A stretch of DNA of 35,715 bases from an uncultured Ruminococcus sp. (lineage in GTDB: Bacteria; Bacillota; Clostridia; Oscillospirales; Acutalibacteraceae). This document shows positions 13,340 to 22,378 of this stretch, piece after piece. The notes under the pieces were generated by a model. It saw nothing but the letters and a program-made list of their open reading frames with translations. It was not told the DNA's origin and made no database searches. Position numbers and translations under genes: made by a program. The stretch is from the NCBI GenBank assembly GCA_902792115.1, contig CADAYJ010000026.1:1-35715 (forward strand), in the 5' to 3' direction. How positions within the stretch are numbered: position 1 is the stretch's first letter; every line of letters begins with the position of its first letter.

Positions 13340-14845
13340 ATGAAGTATAACAGCACTACCGATAAGGGTATCGTCGTTTCGGCTTCTCAGGCGATCGCTC
13401 AGGGTATCTCAAATGACGGCGGACTTTTCGTTCCGATGGAGATACCGCAGTACGCGCTTTCCGAGATCGAGGCTCTTACAAAGCTCGATTACAGAGGAAG
13501 GGCGAAGAAGATCCTCGCCGATTACCTTGACGACTTCACGTCCGACGAGATCGCCGAGTGCGTCGATAAGGCATATACGAAGGAAAAGTTCGGCGGAGAC
13601 AACCCCGCTCCGATCGCTTACGAGAAATTCGGCGATATCGACATGAATATACTGGAGCTGTGGCACGGGCCGACGTCCGCGTTTAAGGATATGGCGCTGC
13701 AGATCCTTCCTCACCTTCTCACAAAGTCGCTCAAAAAGACTACGGACAAGGAGGCTGTTATCCTCGTAGCTACGTCGGGCGATACGGGAAAGGCTGCTCT
13801 CGAGGGCTTCAGAGACGTTGATGGCACAAAGATCATGGTATTCTACCCCGTGGACGGCGTAAGCCCGATGCAGAAGCGCCAGATGACGACGCAGGAAGGC
13901 TCGAATGTCGCTGTATGTGCGATCAAGGGCAACTTCGACGACGCTCAGACGGGCGTAAAGCGCATATTCACGGACGCACAGCTAGTTAAGACGCTCAGTG
14001 ACAACGGATACCTCTTCTCCAGCGCGAATTCGATCAACTGGGGCAGACTTCTTCCGCAGATCGTTTACTACTTCTCCGCTTACTGCGATATGGTCAACGA
14101 CGGCAGGATCACACTAGGCGACAAGATCAACGTCGCTGTTCCGACGGGCAACTTCGGCAATATTCTCGCGTGCTACTACGCATTCCGCATGGGACTGCCC
14201 GTAAACAAGTTTATCTGCGCCTCCAATTCCAACAATGTACTCACCGACTTCATCACGACCGGCACGTACGACAAGAACCGCAGCTTCTACGCTACGATCT
14301 CCCCGTCGATGGATATCCTCGTTTCCTCGAACCTCGAGCGCTTCCTTTATCATATGACGGATAAGAACGACGCTCAGGTCAAGGAGTGGATGACGGCGCT
14401 CAAGACTGAGGGCGTTTACACCGTTGACGACGCTACAAAGGCGAAGATCAAGGAGATCTTTGTCGGCGGCTACTGCTCCGAGGAGAAAACGAGAGAGATC
14501 ATCGGCACGTTCTTTAACGACTACGGTTACCTCTGCGACACGCACACAGCCGTCGCGGTGAGCGTATATAAGGATTACGTTGAGAAAACGGGCGACAGAA
14601 CGCCGACCATCGTTGACTCCACGGCAAGCCCCTACAAATTCAGCAAGTCTGTTCTCGAAGCCGTCGCTCAGGGCGAAGAGCTGCCCCGTGACGAGTTTGA
14701 GATGGTCGAGCTGCTTTCAGCGAAGACGAACACCGCCGTTCCCGCTCCGCTTGCCGCTCTCAGGAGCAAGCAGACGCGCTTTGACACCGTCCGCGCCAAG
14801 GAGGAAATGGCAGACTTCGTGCTTTCAACGCTCGGTGTACAGTAA
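13340..14845 (+). CDS. thrC: Threonine synthase ThrC
   Basis: A 501-residue PLP enzyme converting O-phosphohomoserine to threonine. The start at 13,340 follows GAAAGGG; a farther in-frame ATG at 13,292 sits at the expected transcription start and is unlikely. The PLP lysine is K116 in HGPTSAFKDMALQ. The N-terminal GISNDGGLFVP, the middle ATSGDTGKAAL and PTGNFGN are family blocks of the longer, Escherichia coli-type group. Its stop codon overlaps the start of the next gene by one base. Confidence 0.96.
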   Translation: MKYNSTTDKGIVVSASQAIAQGISNDGGLFVPMEIPQYALSEIEALTKLDYRGRAKKILADYLDDFTSDEIAECVDKAYTKEKFGGDNPAPIAYEKFGDIDMNILELWHGPTSAFKDMALQILPHLLTKSLKKTTDKEAVILVATSGDTGKAALEGFRDVDGTKIMVFYPVDGVSPMQKRQMTTQEGSNVAVCAIKGNFDDAQTGVKRIFTDAQLVKTLSDNGYLFSSANSINWGRLLPQIVYYFSAYCDMVNDGRITLGDKINVAVPTGNFGNILACYYAFRMGLPVNKFICASNSNNVLTDFITTGTYDKNRSFYATISPSMDILVSSNLERFLYHMTDKNDAQVKEWMTALKTEGVYTVDDATKAKIKEIFVGGYCSEEKTREIIGTFFNDYGYLCDTHTAVAVSVYKDYVEKTGDRTPTIVDSTASPYKFSKSVLEAVAQGEELPRDEFEMVELLSAKTNTAVPAPLAALRSKQTRFDTVRAKEEMADFVLSTLGVQ

Positions 14846-15561
14846 TGCCGCTTTTTGTGCTCGGCGACCTGCACCTCTCGTTCGGTACAGATAAGCCTAT
14901 GGATATCTTCGGCGGCTGGAGCAATCACGTCGAAAGAATAGAGCAGAACTGGAGAAATACAGTCGGGCAGGACGATACTGTCGTCCTCGCCGGCGATATC
15001 TCGTGGGGAATGGATCTTTGCGAGTCGCTCCCCGACTTCCGGTTCATCGAGTCTCTTCCCGGGCGAAAGCTCGTTCTCAAGGGCAACCACGATTACTGGT
15101 GGGAAACAAAGACGAAAATGGAACGCTTTTTTTCCGAGAACGGAATAACGAGCGTCTCAATATTGTATAATAATGCGTACCGCATAGGAGACGTCTCCGT
15201 GTGCGGTACGCGCGGCTGGTTTTACGACGCCCACGGCGCCCACGACGAGAAGATCCTCGCGCGCGAAGCCGGAAGGCTCAGAGCCTCGATAGACGCGGCG
15301 AAAAAGCTCGGCGGCGAGCCGGTCGCTTTTCTGCACTACCCTCCGGTGTGCGCCGGAAGAGAGTGTCCGGAAATGATGAATGTGCTGGAGGAGTGCGGAA
15401 TAAAGCGCTGCTACTACGGTCATCTTCACGGCAGGCGAAACCATGCCGCCGCGACTACGGGGCCGTACCGCGGCATTGATTTCAGCCTGATAGCCGGAGA
15501 TTACACGCAGTTTCGCCCGATCCCCGTGCCTCAGCCGAATAATTTTACAGAAATTTCATAA
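14845..15561 (+). CDS. Calcineurin-like metallophosphoesterase
   Basis: A 238-residue phosphoesterase. The metal motifs are in order: GDLHLSF (D8, H10), LAGDISWGMD, LKGNHDYWW and, near the C-terminus, GHLHG. The WETKTKMERFF and GTRGWFYDAHG segments match a Firmicutes subfamily of unknown substrate. It starts on the last base of the thrC stop, so it is cotranscribed with thrC; no functional link is known. The following gap contains the tig promoter. Confidence 0.92.
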   Translation: MPLFVLGDLHLSFGTDKPMDIFGGWSNHVERIEQNWRNTVGQDDTVVLAGDISWGMDLCESLPDFRFIESLPGRKLVLKGNHDYWWETKTKMERFFSENGITSVSILYNNAYRIGDVSVCGTRGWFYDAHGAHDEKILAREAGRLRASIDAAKKLGGEPVAFLHYPPVCAGRECPEMMNVLEECGIKRCYYGHLHGRRNHAAATTGPYRGIDFSLIAGDYTQFRPIPVPQPNNFTEIS

Positions 15562-15567
15562 AAACAG

Positions 15568-15596
15568 TAGATTTATTCTTACTTTTATGATATACT
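15568..15596 (+). promoter_or_regulatory. Probable tig promoter
   Basis: TAGATT and TATACT with 17 bases between. The leader that follows holds a perfect 7-bp hairpin, GCGCCGG (15622-15628) with CCGGCGC (15637-15643), 31 bases before the start codon. Confidence 0.5.
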
Positions 15597-15673
15597 TACA
15601 GAGTTACAGTTTTTATTATTTGCGCCGGATCGCTTGCCGGCGCTGATGTACATACGCAGGAGGAAGAAAAACA

Positions 15674-16957
15674 ATGAATCTCAAAAATGTAAATAAGGTC
15701 GAGACAAACAGAGTCGAGCTCGAGATCGAGGTAGACGGCAAGACCTTCAAGGACGCTATCAACAAGGTATACAAAAAGCAGGTTAAGAGCATCACGATCC
15801 CCGGCTTCCGCAAGGGCAAGGCTCCCCGCTCCGTCGTCGAGAAGATGTACGGCAAGGAGGTCTTCTATGAGGACGCTATGAGGGAGGTATATCCCCAGGC
15901 TGTTCAGGACGCCGCTGACGAGGCTAAGCTGCGTACCGTTCCGGACAAGGCGGAGCTTGACGTCGTTTCCGTTTCCGAGGACGGCTTCACGTTTAAGGTA
16001 AAGCTCACAACATACCCCGAGATCACGATCGACGGCTATAAGGGCATCGAGATCGAGGCTGTTTCCGCAGAGGTCACGGACGAGAAGATCGAGGAGCAGA
16101 TCACAAACGCACGCAGAAGAGCCGGCAGCATCGAGACTGTTACGGACAGAGCCGTTCAGGACGGCGACACCGCAGTTATCGACTTTGAGGGCTTTAAGGA
16201 CGGCGAGCCTTTCGAGGGCGGCAAGGGAGAGATGTACAGCCTCGTTATCGGCAGCGGCAGCTTTATCCCCGGCTTTGAGGATCAGATCATCGGTCACAGC
16301 GCCGGCGACGAGTTCTCCGTAAACGTAACCTTCCCGGAGGAGTATCAGGTTCCCGAGCTTGCAGGTGCTCCTGCCGAATTCAAGGTGAAGCTCCACGAGA
16401 TCAAGGCTCGCATTCTTCCCGAGCTTGACGACGAGTTCGTTAAGGACGTCAGCACGGAGAGCGAGACTGTTGAGCAGTACCGCGAGGAGGTTAAGAAGAA
16501 CCTCGAAGAGGATCTTGCGAAGGCAAGAGAAACAGATATCGGCAACAAGCTCGCAGACGCTCTCGCCGAGAAGGTTGAGGGCGAGATCCCGCAGGCTATG
16601 TACGATAACCGCGTCACAGACATGATGAAGGAGATGGAGATGCGTCTCCGCCAGCAGGGCCTTGATATGAACGTATATATGCAGTATACGGGCATGACGG
16701 AGGATACTCTCCGCGAGCAGTACGCCGAGGAGGCTGAGAAGCAGGTCAAGGTAAGGCTTGCTCTTGAAAAGATCGCAGAGCTTGAAGCTATCGAGCCGAC
16801 AGACGAGGAGCTTGGCGAGGAGTATGCAAAGCTCGCCGAGATGTATAAGCTCGACGTCGAGAAGGTCAAGGATATCATTCCTGCAGAAGACATCAAGAAG
16901 GACGTCGCTGTTGACAAGGCAATGAAGCTCGTCAAGGAGAACGCTAACGTAAAGTAA
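15674..16957 (+). CDS. tig: Trigger factor
   Basis: A 427-residue ribosome-associated chaperone and prolyl isomerase, preceded by AGGAGGA. The ribosome-binding motif GFRKGKAPR is at 44-52. Residues ~155-245 form the FKBP-like isomerase domain (AVIDFEGFKDGEPFEGG, then IPGFEDQIIGHSAGDE), and the remaining helical part is the chaperone cradle. It is followed by clpP, clpX and lon, the usual Firmicutes order that pairs folding with degradation. Confidence 0.97.
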   Translation: MNLKNVNKVETNRVELEIEVDGKTFKDAINKVYKKQVKSITIPGFRKGKAPRSVVEKMYGKEVFYEDAMREVYPQAVQDAADEAKLRTVPDKAELDVVSVSEDGFTFKVKLTTYPEITIDGYKGIEIEAVSAEVTDEKIEEQITNARRRAGSIETVTDRAVQDGDTAVIDFEGFKDGEPFEGGKGEMYSLVIGSGSFIPGFEDQIIGHSAGDEFSVNVTFPEEYQVPELAGAPAEFKVKLHEIKARILPELDDEFVKDVSTESETVEQYREEVKKNLEEDLAKARETDIGNKLADALAEKVEGEIPQAMYDNRVTDMMKEMEMRLRQQGLDMNVYMQYTGMTEDTLREQYAEEAEKQVKVRLALEKIAELEAIEPTDEELGEEYAKLAEMYKLDVEKVKDIIPAEDIKKDVAVDKAMKLVKENANVK

Positions 16958-16978
16958 GCGAATCTTGAATCGTTTAAA

Positions 16979-17014
16979 GGTTGGACTGCCGGAAAGTTTT
17001 TTTCGGCAGCCAAC
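16979..17014 (+). terminator. Hairpin between tig and clpP
   Basis: GTTGG-A-CTGCCG pairs with CGGCAGCCAAC (11 bp with one bulge) over a T-rich loop. No T-tract follows. It could terminate tig transcripts or be an RNA-processing site. Confidence 0.5.
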
Positions 17015-17017
17015 GTG

Positions 17018-17023
17018 TATAAT
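17018..17023 (+). promoter_or_regulatory. Possible clpP -10 element
   Basis: TATAAT preceded by GTG, with no good -35 at the right distance because the hairpin occupies that position. No CIRCE or CtsR-type operator was recognised. Confidence 0.3.
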
Positions 17024-17111
17024 CTGAGATGTTTGTCCGATAATGAAAATGCGCTGTAAAGCGCGTACATCAGGGGAAAGCATTTTTTCGCAGAAAGGAT
17101 ATGAAGCAAGA

Positions 17112-17693
17112 ATGGCATTGGTACCATATGTAGTAGAACAGACCAGCAGAGGCGAGAGATCGTACGATATCTATTCCCGCCTTCTCAACGACAGGATCGT
17201 CATGCTCACAGACGAGGTAAACGACGCTACGGCGAGCGTTGTTGTCGCTCAGCTCCTTTTCCTCGAGGGGCAGGATCCCGACAAGGATATAAATCTTTAC
17301 ATCAACAGCCCCGGCGGCTCCGTCACGGCAGGTATGTCGATATTCGACACGATGCAGTACATTAAGTGCGACGTTTCGACGATCTGCATGGGTATGGCGG
17401 CTTCAATGGGCGCATTCCTGCTCGCGGCAGGCACGAAGGGAAAGCGTATCTCGCTGCCGAACAGTGAGATCATGATCCACCAGCCGCTCGGCGGTGCCAA
17501 AGGTCAGGCGACCGAGATCGAGATCGCAGCGAAGCACATTCTTCAGACGAAGAAAAAGCTGAACACGATCCTTGCCGAGCGCACCGGTCAGCCGTATGAA
17601 ACGGTCGTCAAGGATACGGAGCGCGACAACTGGATGACAGCCGAGGAAGCGCTCAAGTACGGTCTGATCGACAAGATCATCACGCACCGCTGA
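17112..17693 (+). CDS. clpP: ATP-dependent Clp protease proteolytic subunit ClpP
   Basis: A 193-residue serine protease that forms the tetradecameric core used by ClpX. The start at 17,112 gives the standard [10 protein letters not shown] beginning; the frame opens earlier at 17,043 but that extension is not conserved. The triad falls exactly at S98 (GMAASMGA), H123 (MIHQPLGG) and D172. [10 protein letters not shown] supports the oxyanion region. It is followed 69 bases later by clpX. Confidence 0.97.
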   Translation: MALVPYVVEQTSRGERSYDIYSRLLNDRIVMLTDEVNDATASVVVAQLLFLEGQDPDKDINLYINSPGGSVTAGMSIFDTMQYIKCDVSTICMGMAASMGAFLLAAGTKGKRISLPNSEIMIHQPLGGAKGQATEIEIAAKHILQTKKKLNTILAERTGQPYETVVKDTERDNWMTAEEALKYGLIDKIITHR

Positions 17694-17762
17694 TGGTTTG
17701 ACCACAGATCAGCATCAATCATCTGGCGGAAAAGCTCCGCTTAAAAGGAGACTGAGTCAATC

Positions 17763-19058
17763 ATGCCGAGCAGAAGCAACAACAGCAAAAGAATAACGTG
17801 CTCGTTCTGCGGAAGAACGCAGGACGAGGTCTCAAGAATGATCGCCGGCAACGACGTGTATATCTGCGACAACTGCGTTACGCTCTGCAACTCCATTCTG
17901 GAGGATGAGAAGAAGATCGGCAGCAAGCTGCCGAAGGGCAAAAAGGGCGAGCCGAAGCTCAATCTCATCAAGCCCGAGGAAATGAAGAAGTACCTCGACG
18001 AATACGTAGTCGGGCAGGACGAGGCGAAGAAAACACTTTGCGTCGCCGTATACAACCACTACAAGCGCATCATGACGAATAAGGACAGCTCCGAGATCGA
18101 CAAGTCTAACGTCATTCTTCTCGGCCCGACGGGCGTCGGAAAAACGCTGCTCGCGTCTACGCTTGCAAAGGCTCTCGACGTTCCCTTCGCTATTGCGGAC
18201 GCAACTACGCTCACAGAGGCAGGCTACGTCGGCGAGGACGTCGAGAATATCCTTCTGCGCCTTATCCAGGCTGCCGATAATGACATAGCCAAGGCGGAGC
18301 GGGGAATAATCTATATCGACGAGATCGACAAGATCGGCCGCAAGTCGGAGAACCCGTCCATCACGCGCGACGTAAGCGGCGAGGGCGTACAGCAGGCTCT
18401 GCTCAAGATCGTCGAGGGCACTGTCGCAAACGTACCGCCCCACGGCGGAAGAAAGCACCCGCAGTCAGAGTATCTGAAGATCAACACGAAGAATATACTC
18501 TTCATATGCGGCGGAGCGTTCGTAGGGCTTGACAAGGTCGTAGAGAAGCGCAAGGGCTCGTCTACTCTCGGCTTCGGCGGCGAGATCCGCAGCAAGGAGG
18601 ACTTCCTCAAATCCGACTGGATGGGTGACGTAGTTTCGCACGACCTCGTGAAGTTCGGGCTTATCCCGGAGCTTGTCGGCAGACTTCCCGTTATCGCGTC
18701 GCTTCATCCGCTCGACGAGGAATCTCTTGTGTCGATCCTCACGGAGCCGAAGAACTCGATCATTACGCAGTACAAAAAGCTCTTTGAGATGGATAACATC
18801 AAGCTGCGCTTTACCGACGACGCACTCTCTGCAATCGCACGCAAGGCGATCAAGCAGGAGACGGGCGCGCGCGGACTAAGAGCGATACTCGAAGGCGTTC
18901 TCGGCGAGCTGATGTTCACATCGCCCTCGGACGAGACGATAACGAAGATCACGATCAACGCAGACTGCGTAAACGGACTGGATGTCGCGGATATCGAGCG
19001 TGATCTCTCCAGGCGTGTAAAGTCGTTCGACGACGAAAAGAAAGATACCGCGTCCTGA
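17763..19058 (+). CDS. clpX: ATP-dependent Clp protease ATP-binding subunit ClpX
   Basis: A 431-residue AAA+ unfoldase. The N-terminal zinc domain has C13, C16, C35 and C38. Walker A is GPTGVGKT (121-128), Walker B is [10 protein letters not shown], and the ClpP-contact loop sits in LGFGG/ELVGRLP context. An AGGAG lies 12 bases upstream. It recognises tagged substrates and feeds them into ClpP. Confidence 0.97.
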   Translation: MPSRSNNSKRITCSFCGRTQDEVSRMIAGNDVYICDNCVTLCNSILEDEKKIGSKLPKGKKGEPKLNLIKPEEMKKYLDEYVVGQDEAKKTLCVAVYNHYKRIMTNKDSSEIDKSNVILLGPTGVGKTLLASTLAKALDVPFAIADATTLTEAGYVGEDVENILLRLIQAADNDIAKAERGIIYIDEIDKIGRKSENPSITRDVSGEGVQQALLKIVEGTVANVPPHGGRKHPQSEYLKINTKNILFICGGAFVGLDKVVEKRKGSSTLGFGGEIRSKEDFLKSDWMGDVVSHDLVKFGLIPELVGRLPVIASLHPLDEESLVSILTEPKNSIITQYKKLFEMDNIKLRFTDDALSAIARKAIKQETGARGLRAILEGVLGELMFTSPSDETITKITINADCVNGLDVADIERDLSRRVKSFDDEKKDTAS

Positions 19059-19084
19059 TACGGCGCTGAATAAATCAATTACCG

Positions 19085-19119
19085 CACGCCCTCCGACGAA
19101 TGTTCCGACGAAGGGCGTG
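19085..19119 (+). terminator. Hairpin between clpX and lon
   Basis: CACGCCCT (19085-19092) pairs with AGGGCGTG (19112-19119). The loop holds a direct repeat of TCCGACGAA. There is no T-tract, so it is an attenuator or processing site at most. A TATAAT at 19129-19134 follows and might serve lon. Confidence 0.45.
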
Positions 19120-19158
19120 TATTATCTGTATAATAAAAAACCGAAAGGAGCTGATAAC

Positions 19159-21612
19159 ATGGAGCTTAAAAAAATGCAGCACATAGCCGGCTACAAGGAA
19201 CATGACGCCGGCAGCCTTCCGGTGCTTCCTCTCAGGGGACTCGTAATATTCCCGAATTCAATGATCCACCTGGAGCTTGGTCGCGGCGTCTGCATTGCCG
19301 CGGTCAACGAAGCGATGAACGGCGGCAGAATGATCTTCGTTTCCGCCCAAAAGAATCCGATCATCGGAAACCCCGGCGCGGACGATATTTACAGCGTCGG
19401 TACGGTAGCAAAGGTACTCCAGACGGTTCGTCAGGCGGATCATACGCTGAAGGTCGTCATCGAGGGTGTGGCTCGCGCCGCAGCCTTTGATATAAAGAAG
19501 GAGAAGCAGCATCTCTGCGCCGACGTAGTCAGATACGATCTTATCGAGGGCGATCCGACGATCGAGCAGATCGCTATGCTGCGCCTCGTCAAAAAGATCT
19601 TTTCCGATTACGCGAAGCTCTCGCCGAAAATACCGCGCGATATCGAATACCGCGTAAAGACGGAGAATTCGCCGAACCGCACGACGGACTTTATTTCGTC
19701 GAATTCGATCATAGATTTTGAGGCGAAGCAGGAGCTTCTTGAAGAATTTGACATAGAGAAGCGCCTCGATATGCTCATCGCGATGCTGCAGAGCGACATT
19801 TACATACTGGAGCTGCAGCAGCGTATAATAGAGCGTGCCAACGAGCACATGGACGAGGGGCAGAAGGAGTATTTCCTCCACGAGCAGATCCGCGCAATAC
19901 GCGAGGAGCTTGGCGAGGAGGACGTTGAGGAAGAGGCGGAGGAATTCAAGCGCAAGATCCTCGCGATGAAGGTGCCGAAGGAGATCAAGGAGCCTCTTCT
20001 CAAGGAGTGCAGCCGCCTGAAAAAGCTGCCCGATTCCTCGCAGGAGGCGTTTACGCTCAGAAGCTACCTCGAAACGTGTCTGGAGCTTCCCTGGAGCAAA
20101 TCGTCCAAGGATAAGATCGACATCAAAGCAGTCGAAAAAGCGCTCGACCGCCACCACTACGGACTTGAAAAGGTGAAGGAGCGCATCGTTGAATACCTTG
20201 CCGTGAGGAAGCTGTCGCCGGACGTCAAAGGTCAGATACTCTGCCTCGTAGGACCTCCGGGCGTAGGTAAAACGTCGATCGCCCAGTCGATCGGCTCCGC
20301 GATAGGCAGGAAGGTTGAGCGTATCGCGCTCGGCGGCGTCCGCGATGAAGCGGAGATCCGCGGCCACAGGCGAACATATATCGCATCAATGCCCGGACGC
20401 ATCATATCCGCCGTAAACTCTGCCGGAACGAACAATCCGCTCATCATTCTCGACGAGGTGGATAAGCTCGCCGCCGATTACAAGGGCGATCCCACCAGCG
20501 CACTTCTCGAGGTGCTCGATCCAGAGCAGAACAACACGTTCCGCGACCATTATATCGACCTGCCGTTCGATCTCTCGCGCGTTATGTTCATCACAACGGC
20601 GAACGACCGCAGCGCGATCCCCGATCCGCTGAAGGACAGAATGGAGATCATCGAGATCGGCAGCTATAACCGCGAGGAAAAATTCCACATAGCGAAGAAG
20701 CACCTTATCCCCAAGCAGCTCAAAAACTGCGGTATCGCCGCGTCGCGGTGCAGGATAGCCGCTTCCGCGATCAATCTTATGATCGACGGCTACACGAGCG
20801 AGGCAGGCGTCCGAAACCTCGAGCGCACGATCGCTTCCGTTCTTCGCAAGGTCGCAAAGAAAATTGCGGAAGGCGACGAGACGGAGCTTTACAAGATCGA
20901 CGCAAAGAATATAGAGGAATACCTCGGCCCCCGCAAGTATAAGGGCGATAACCTCCCCGATACGAACTGCGTTGGCCTTGTGAACGGTCTTGCGTGGACT
21001 TCCGTCGGCGGCGTGACGCTTCCGATCGAAGCCGTTGCCGTTCCGGGAACGGGCAAGATAACCATAACCGGATCTCTCGGCGACGTCATGAAGGAGTCTG
21101 CAAATATCGCCGTGACGTGTGTCCGCGCGCGCGCCGATAAGCTCGGCATTGCTCACGATTTCTACAAAACGAACGATCTGCATATCCACGCCCTCGAGGG
21201 TGCCGTTCCGAAGGACGGACCTTCCGCCGGAATCACTATGACTACGGCTATCGTTTCCGCGCTCACGGGGCGCCCCGTCAACCGATACGTCGCAATGACG
21301 GGCGAGATCTCTCTGCGCGGCAGCGTTCTTCCCATCGGAGGCTTGAAGGAGAAGGCGATGGGCGCATACAAGGCAGGCGTCCGCACGATCGTTATCCCCT
21401 GGAAGAACGAGACGGATATCTGCGAGATCAGCGACGTCGTCAAGGAGAAGATCAACATTATCCCCGTCCATACGATCGACGAGGTGCTTGAGATCGCCTT
21501 TACGCTCGACTCCACATACGCAAAGTCTCCCGCGAAAAAGCCCAAGACCGGCTCGAAGCCTTCAAAGAGCGTCAAGCAGGACGACAAGCAAAGCAGCGGC
21601 GCGCAGGCCTGA
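19159..21612 (+). CDS. lon: ATP-dependent protease La (Lon)
   Basis: An 817-residue protease; the start at 19,159 follows AAAGGAG by eight bases. The LON substrate domain (~20-210) begins LPVLPLRGLVIFPN. Walker A is GPPGVGKT (365-372) and Walker B is IILDEVDKL. The protease domain has catalytic S689 in PKDGPSAGIT and the GGLKEK lysine. It degrades misfolded proteins. The C-terminal ~30 residues are a Ser/Lys-rich, low-complexity tail beyond the usual family end. It ends 14 bases before ysxC, a conserved Firmicutes pair. Confidence 0.97.
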   Translation: MELKKMQHIAGYKEHDAGSLPVLPLRGLVIFPNSMIHLELGRGVCIAAVNEAMNGGRMIFVSAQKNPIIGNPGADDIYSVGTVAKVLQTVRQADHTLKVVIEGVARAAAFDIKKEKQHLCADVVRYDLIEGDPTIEQIAMLRLVKKIFSDYAKLSPKIPRDIEYRVKTENSPNRTTDFISSNSIIDFEAKQELLEEFDIEKRLDMLIAMLQSDIYILELQQRIIERANEHMDEGQKEYFLHEQIRAIREELGEEDVEEEAEEFKRKILAMKVPKEIKEPLLKECSRLKKLPDSSQEAFTLRSYLETCLELPWSKSSKDKIDIKAVEKALDRHHYGLEKVKERIVEYLAVRKLSPDVKGQILCLVGPPGVGKTSIAQSIGSAIGRKVERIALGGVRDEAEIRGHRRTYIASMPGRIISAVNSAGTNNPLIILDEVDKLAADYKGDPTSALLEVLDPEQNNTFRDHYIDLPFDLSRVMFITTANDRSAIPDPLKDRMEIIEIGSYNREEKFHIAKKHLIPKQLKNCGIAASRCRIAASAINLMIDGYTSEAGVRNLERTIASVLRKVAKKIAEGDETELYKIDAKNIEEYLGPRKYKGDNLPDTNCVGLVNGLAWTSVGGVTLPIEAVAVPGTGKITITGSLGDVMKESANIAVTCVRARADKLGIAHDFYKTNDLHIHALEGAVPKDGPSAGITMTTAIVSALTGRPVNRYVAMTGEISLRGSVLPIGGLKEKAMGAYKAGVRTIVIPWKNETDICEISDVVKEKINIIPVHTIDEVLEIAFTLDSTYAKSPAKKPKTGSKPSKSVKQDDKQSSGAQA

Positions 21613-21626
21613 AAGGAGGGCGCAGC

Positions 21627-22256
21627 GTGAATTATAATAACGCAGAATTCGAGTTCGCGTTCGGCGCGGCTTCGCAGCTGAAGCCGTCGTCGATGCCTGA
21701 GGTTGTGTTCTCGGGGCGGTCGAACGTCGGAAAGTCGTCTCTGATAAACAAGCTCGTCAACCGCAAGGCGCTGGCGCGTGTGAGCGCTACTCCCGGCAAA
21801 ACGGCGACGATAAATTTTTTCAAGGTGGATAAATTTCACCTTGTCGATCTCCCCGGCTACGGCTACGCAAAGGTCTCGAAGTCCGAAAAAGACAGATGGG
21901 CAAAGCTGATGGAGGGTTACTTCAAGCAGGAGAGGCGTTTCGCGCTCGTCGTTCAGATCGTCGATATGCGTCACGCGCCCTCGAAGGACGATATGAACAT
22001 GATCGAATATCTTCATTCAATCGGAATGCCGTTCATAATCGTGCTGACGAAGAAGGACAAGCTGAAAAAAACGCAGCAGCTTCGCCGCATGGAGGAGCTT
22101 GAAAGCGAGCTTGCCGGCTACGAGGACGTCCCGAAATTCCCGTTCTCTGCCGTAACGGGCGAGGGAGCCGAGGAGATACGCGCCGAGATCGAGCGCTGCG
22201 TGGAAAGTGAGATCAAAGCGTTTGAAGCGTCGCAAAGCGGCGGCGCTACTTGTTAA
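21627..22256 (+). CDS. ysxC: Ribosome-biogenesis GTPase YsxC/EngB
   Basis: A 209-residue GTPase starting at GTG (21,627), six bases after AAAGGAGGG. The motifs are G1 GRSNVGKSS (30-38), G3 DLPGYGYAKV and G4 TKKDKL. YsxC takes part in 50S subunit assembly. It is cotranscribed with lon. No terminator is seen after it, and a strong promoter starts the next unit. Confidence 0.95.
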   Translation: MNYNNAEFEFAFGAASQLKPSSMPEVVFSGRSNVGKSSLINKLVNRKALARVSATPGKTATINFFKVDKFHLVDLPGYGYAKVSKSEKDRWAKLMEGYFKQERRFALVVQIVDMRHAPSKDDMNMIEYLHSIGMPFIIVLTKKDKLKKTQQLRRMEELESELAGYEDVPKFPFSAVTGEGAEEIRAEIERCVESEIKAFEASQSGGATC

Positions 22257-22283
22257 ATTTCTATAAATTTTCCCTATATAGGT

Positions 22284-22312
22284 TTGACATACAGAACTTT
22301 TGAATGTAAAAT
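22284..22312 (+). promoter_or_regulatory. Promoter of the lipoprotein gene
   Basis: TTGACA at 22284-22289 and TAAAAT at 22307-22312, spacer 17, 67 bases before the start codon. Confidence 0.85.
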
Positions 22313-22378
22313 ATTCTATGGTATTATAGAGTTACCGCGCGTTTTCGCGTATTCTTGATAGATTACGGAGGAAATCCT

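Noticed and set aside
15596..17083. Long minus-strand frame opposite tig
   Set aside because: Leucine- and valine-rich shadow of trigger factor; no ribosome site or recognisable domain.
17694..17762. Terminator between clpP and clpX
   Set aside because: Only a 5-bp stem (GCGGA/TCCGC) next to the clpX ribosome site and no T-tract.
19068..19081. CTGAATAAATCA after clpX, similar to the repeat's end
   Set aside because: Only 12 bases match, with no flanking repeat sequence; probably chance.
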